Of a stretch of DNA of 64,000 bases, positions 63,536 through 64,000 are shown piece by piece; position 1 is the stretch's first letter; every line of letters starts with the position of its first letter. Below the pieces are notes generated by a model. It ran no database searches. It was not told the DNA's origin and saw only the letters and a program-made list of their open reading frames with translations. The stretch covers positions 3,348,001 through 3,412,000 of the forward strand of contig JAJFPB010000007.1 of NCBI GenBank assembly GCA_020881915.1. Reading direction: 5' to 3'. This stretch comes from Paramyrothecium sp. XJ0827 (lineage: Eukaryota; Ascomycota; Sordariomycetes; Hypocreales; Stachybotryaceae). The position numbers were made by a program, and so were the translations under genes.

Positions 63536-64000
63536 CGTGGGAAGCTCAGTGCTGACAGCATGATCGAGCGGCGATGTAGGTTGTGGAGGAGAGGTGGTGA
63601 TGTAAGGTGAGGTACGGATGCAAAGGTAGATGTCGCGTTGATTTTTTGGGTGCTACCTTGTAACTGCTCGGTAATCGTGCAACAAAGTGATGTAGTCTGC
63701 AGCAGGGGCCAATCAGGTTATTGGCATGATTGCATGCATGATTTTGGGGCGGCAAATTGAACGCCTCTCCGTTTGCTGTGGGCCCTGGGCCATGTAAGGG
63801 CGGGAGAAGCTCGGCAAGCCCAAATTTCTTTATCTTATCATGTGAGCCGAGCAAGGAAGCGGGCCTGGGTAAAGTAAGGTAGCCTTGCAGGGGCCGTCGT
63901 GTACGAGCGGTTACGTAGTGCCAACGACAACGCATCCTTGGATTACCATACCCGTACTCTACCTACCTCACTTCTGCAAGGCAGCCCTTAAACAACCTCA
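63536..64000 (-). promoter_or_regulatory. fzo1 upstream region (continues past the window)
   Basis: No gene seen to the window edge. Contains TAAAGTAAGGTA (about 63869-63880) and TACCTACCT (63960-63968), members of the AGGTA-type motif found in several upstream regions of this window. Confidence 0.4.

Overview
The window looks like nuclear DNA of a filamentous ascomycete (Pezizomycotina, most likely Sordariomycetes). The evidence is short introns of about 50-140 nt with GTRNGT donors and CTAAC/CTGAC-like branch sites, pyrimidine-rich leaders, G/C-rich third codon positions, and recognisable filamentous-fungal orthologues (Con7, Tea4/TeaC, Tom22). The genus cannot be fixed from the sequence alone. 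No rRNA, convincing tRNA, CRISPR array or intact transposon was seen.

Layout. 0-7 kb: alternative NADH dehydrogenase (+), kynureninase (+) and the DEAD-box helicase DBP2 (+, six exons, one unusually long intron). 7.1-19.2 kb: a 12-kb stretch with no recognisable gene, ending in a long pyrimidine-rich leader before the C2H2 regulator con7 (+). 20.6-24.5 kb: another gene-free stretch. 24.5-29 kb: housekeeping block of AAR2 (+, U5 snRNP assembly) and a head-to-head ribosomal protein pair, rps16 (-) and rpl32 (+), sharing a 565-bp promoter. 30-37.3 kb: accessory block, all on the minus strand, with three paralogous BTB/POZ-type genes and a cysteine-rich single-pass membrane protein between the second and third. 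38.8-42.3 kb: SH3-domain polarity factor of the Tea4/Bud14 family (-, six exons). 44.9-46.2 kb: secreted subtilisin-like protease (+). 47.6-51 kb: NAD-specific glutamate dehydrogenase (-). 51-59.3 kb: a second gene-poor stretch with two GT microsatellites, an AT-rich relic-like island and one small hypothetical ORF. 59.3-63.5 kb: two convergent mitochondrial outer-membrane genes, tom22 (+) and the mitofusin fzo1 (-).

The genes are mostly independent housekeeping loci; no biosynthetic cluster is visible. Four act in mitochondria or on NAD(H)-linked metabolism (NADH dehydrogenase, NAD-GDH, Tom22, Fzo1), and kynureninase belongs to tryptophan catabolism/NAD synthesis. They are not arranged as a cluster and no co-regulation is shown.

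Exon boundaries were worked out by hand from splice consensus, reading phase and family conservation. All multi-exon models below close in frame. The items most worth a second look are the 463-nt DBP2 intron, which stays open in frame almost to its acceptor; the tandem BTB family with a shared intron position; the duplicated WCC-x6-C module in the membrane protein; and the two large gene-poor stretches.
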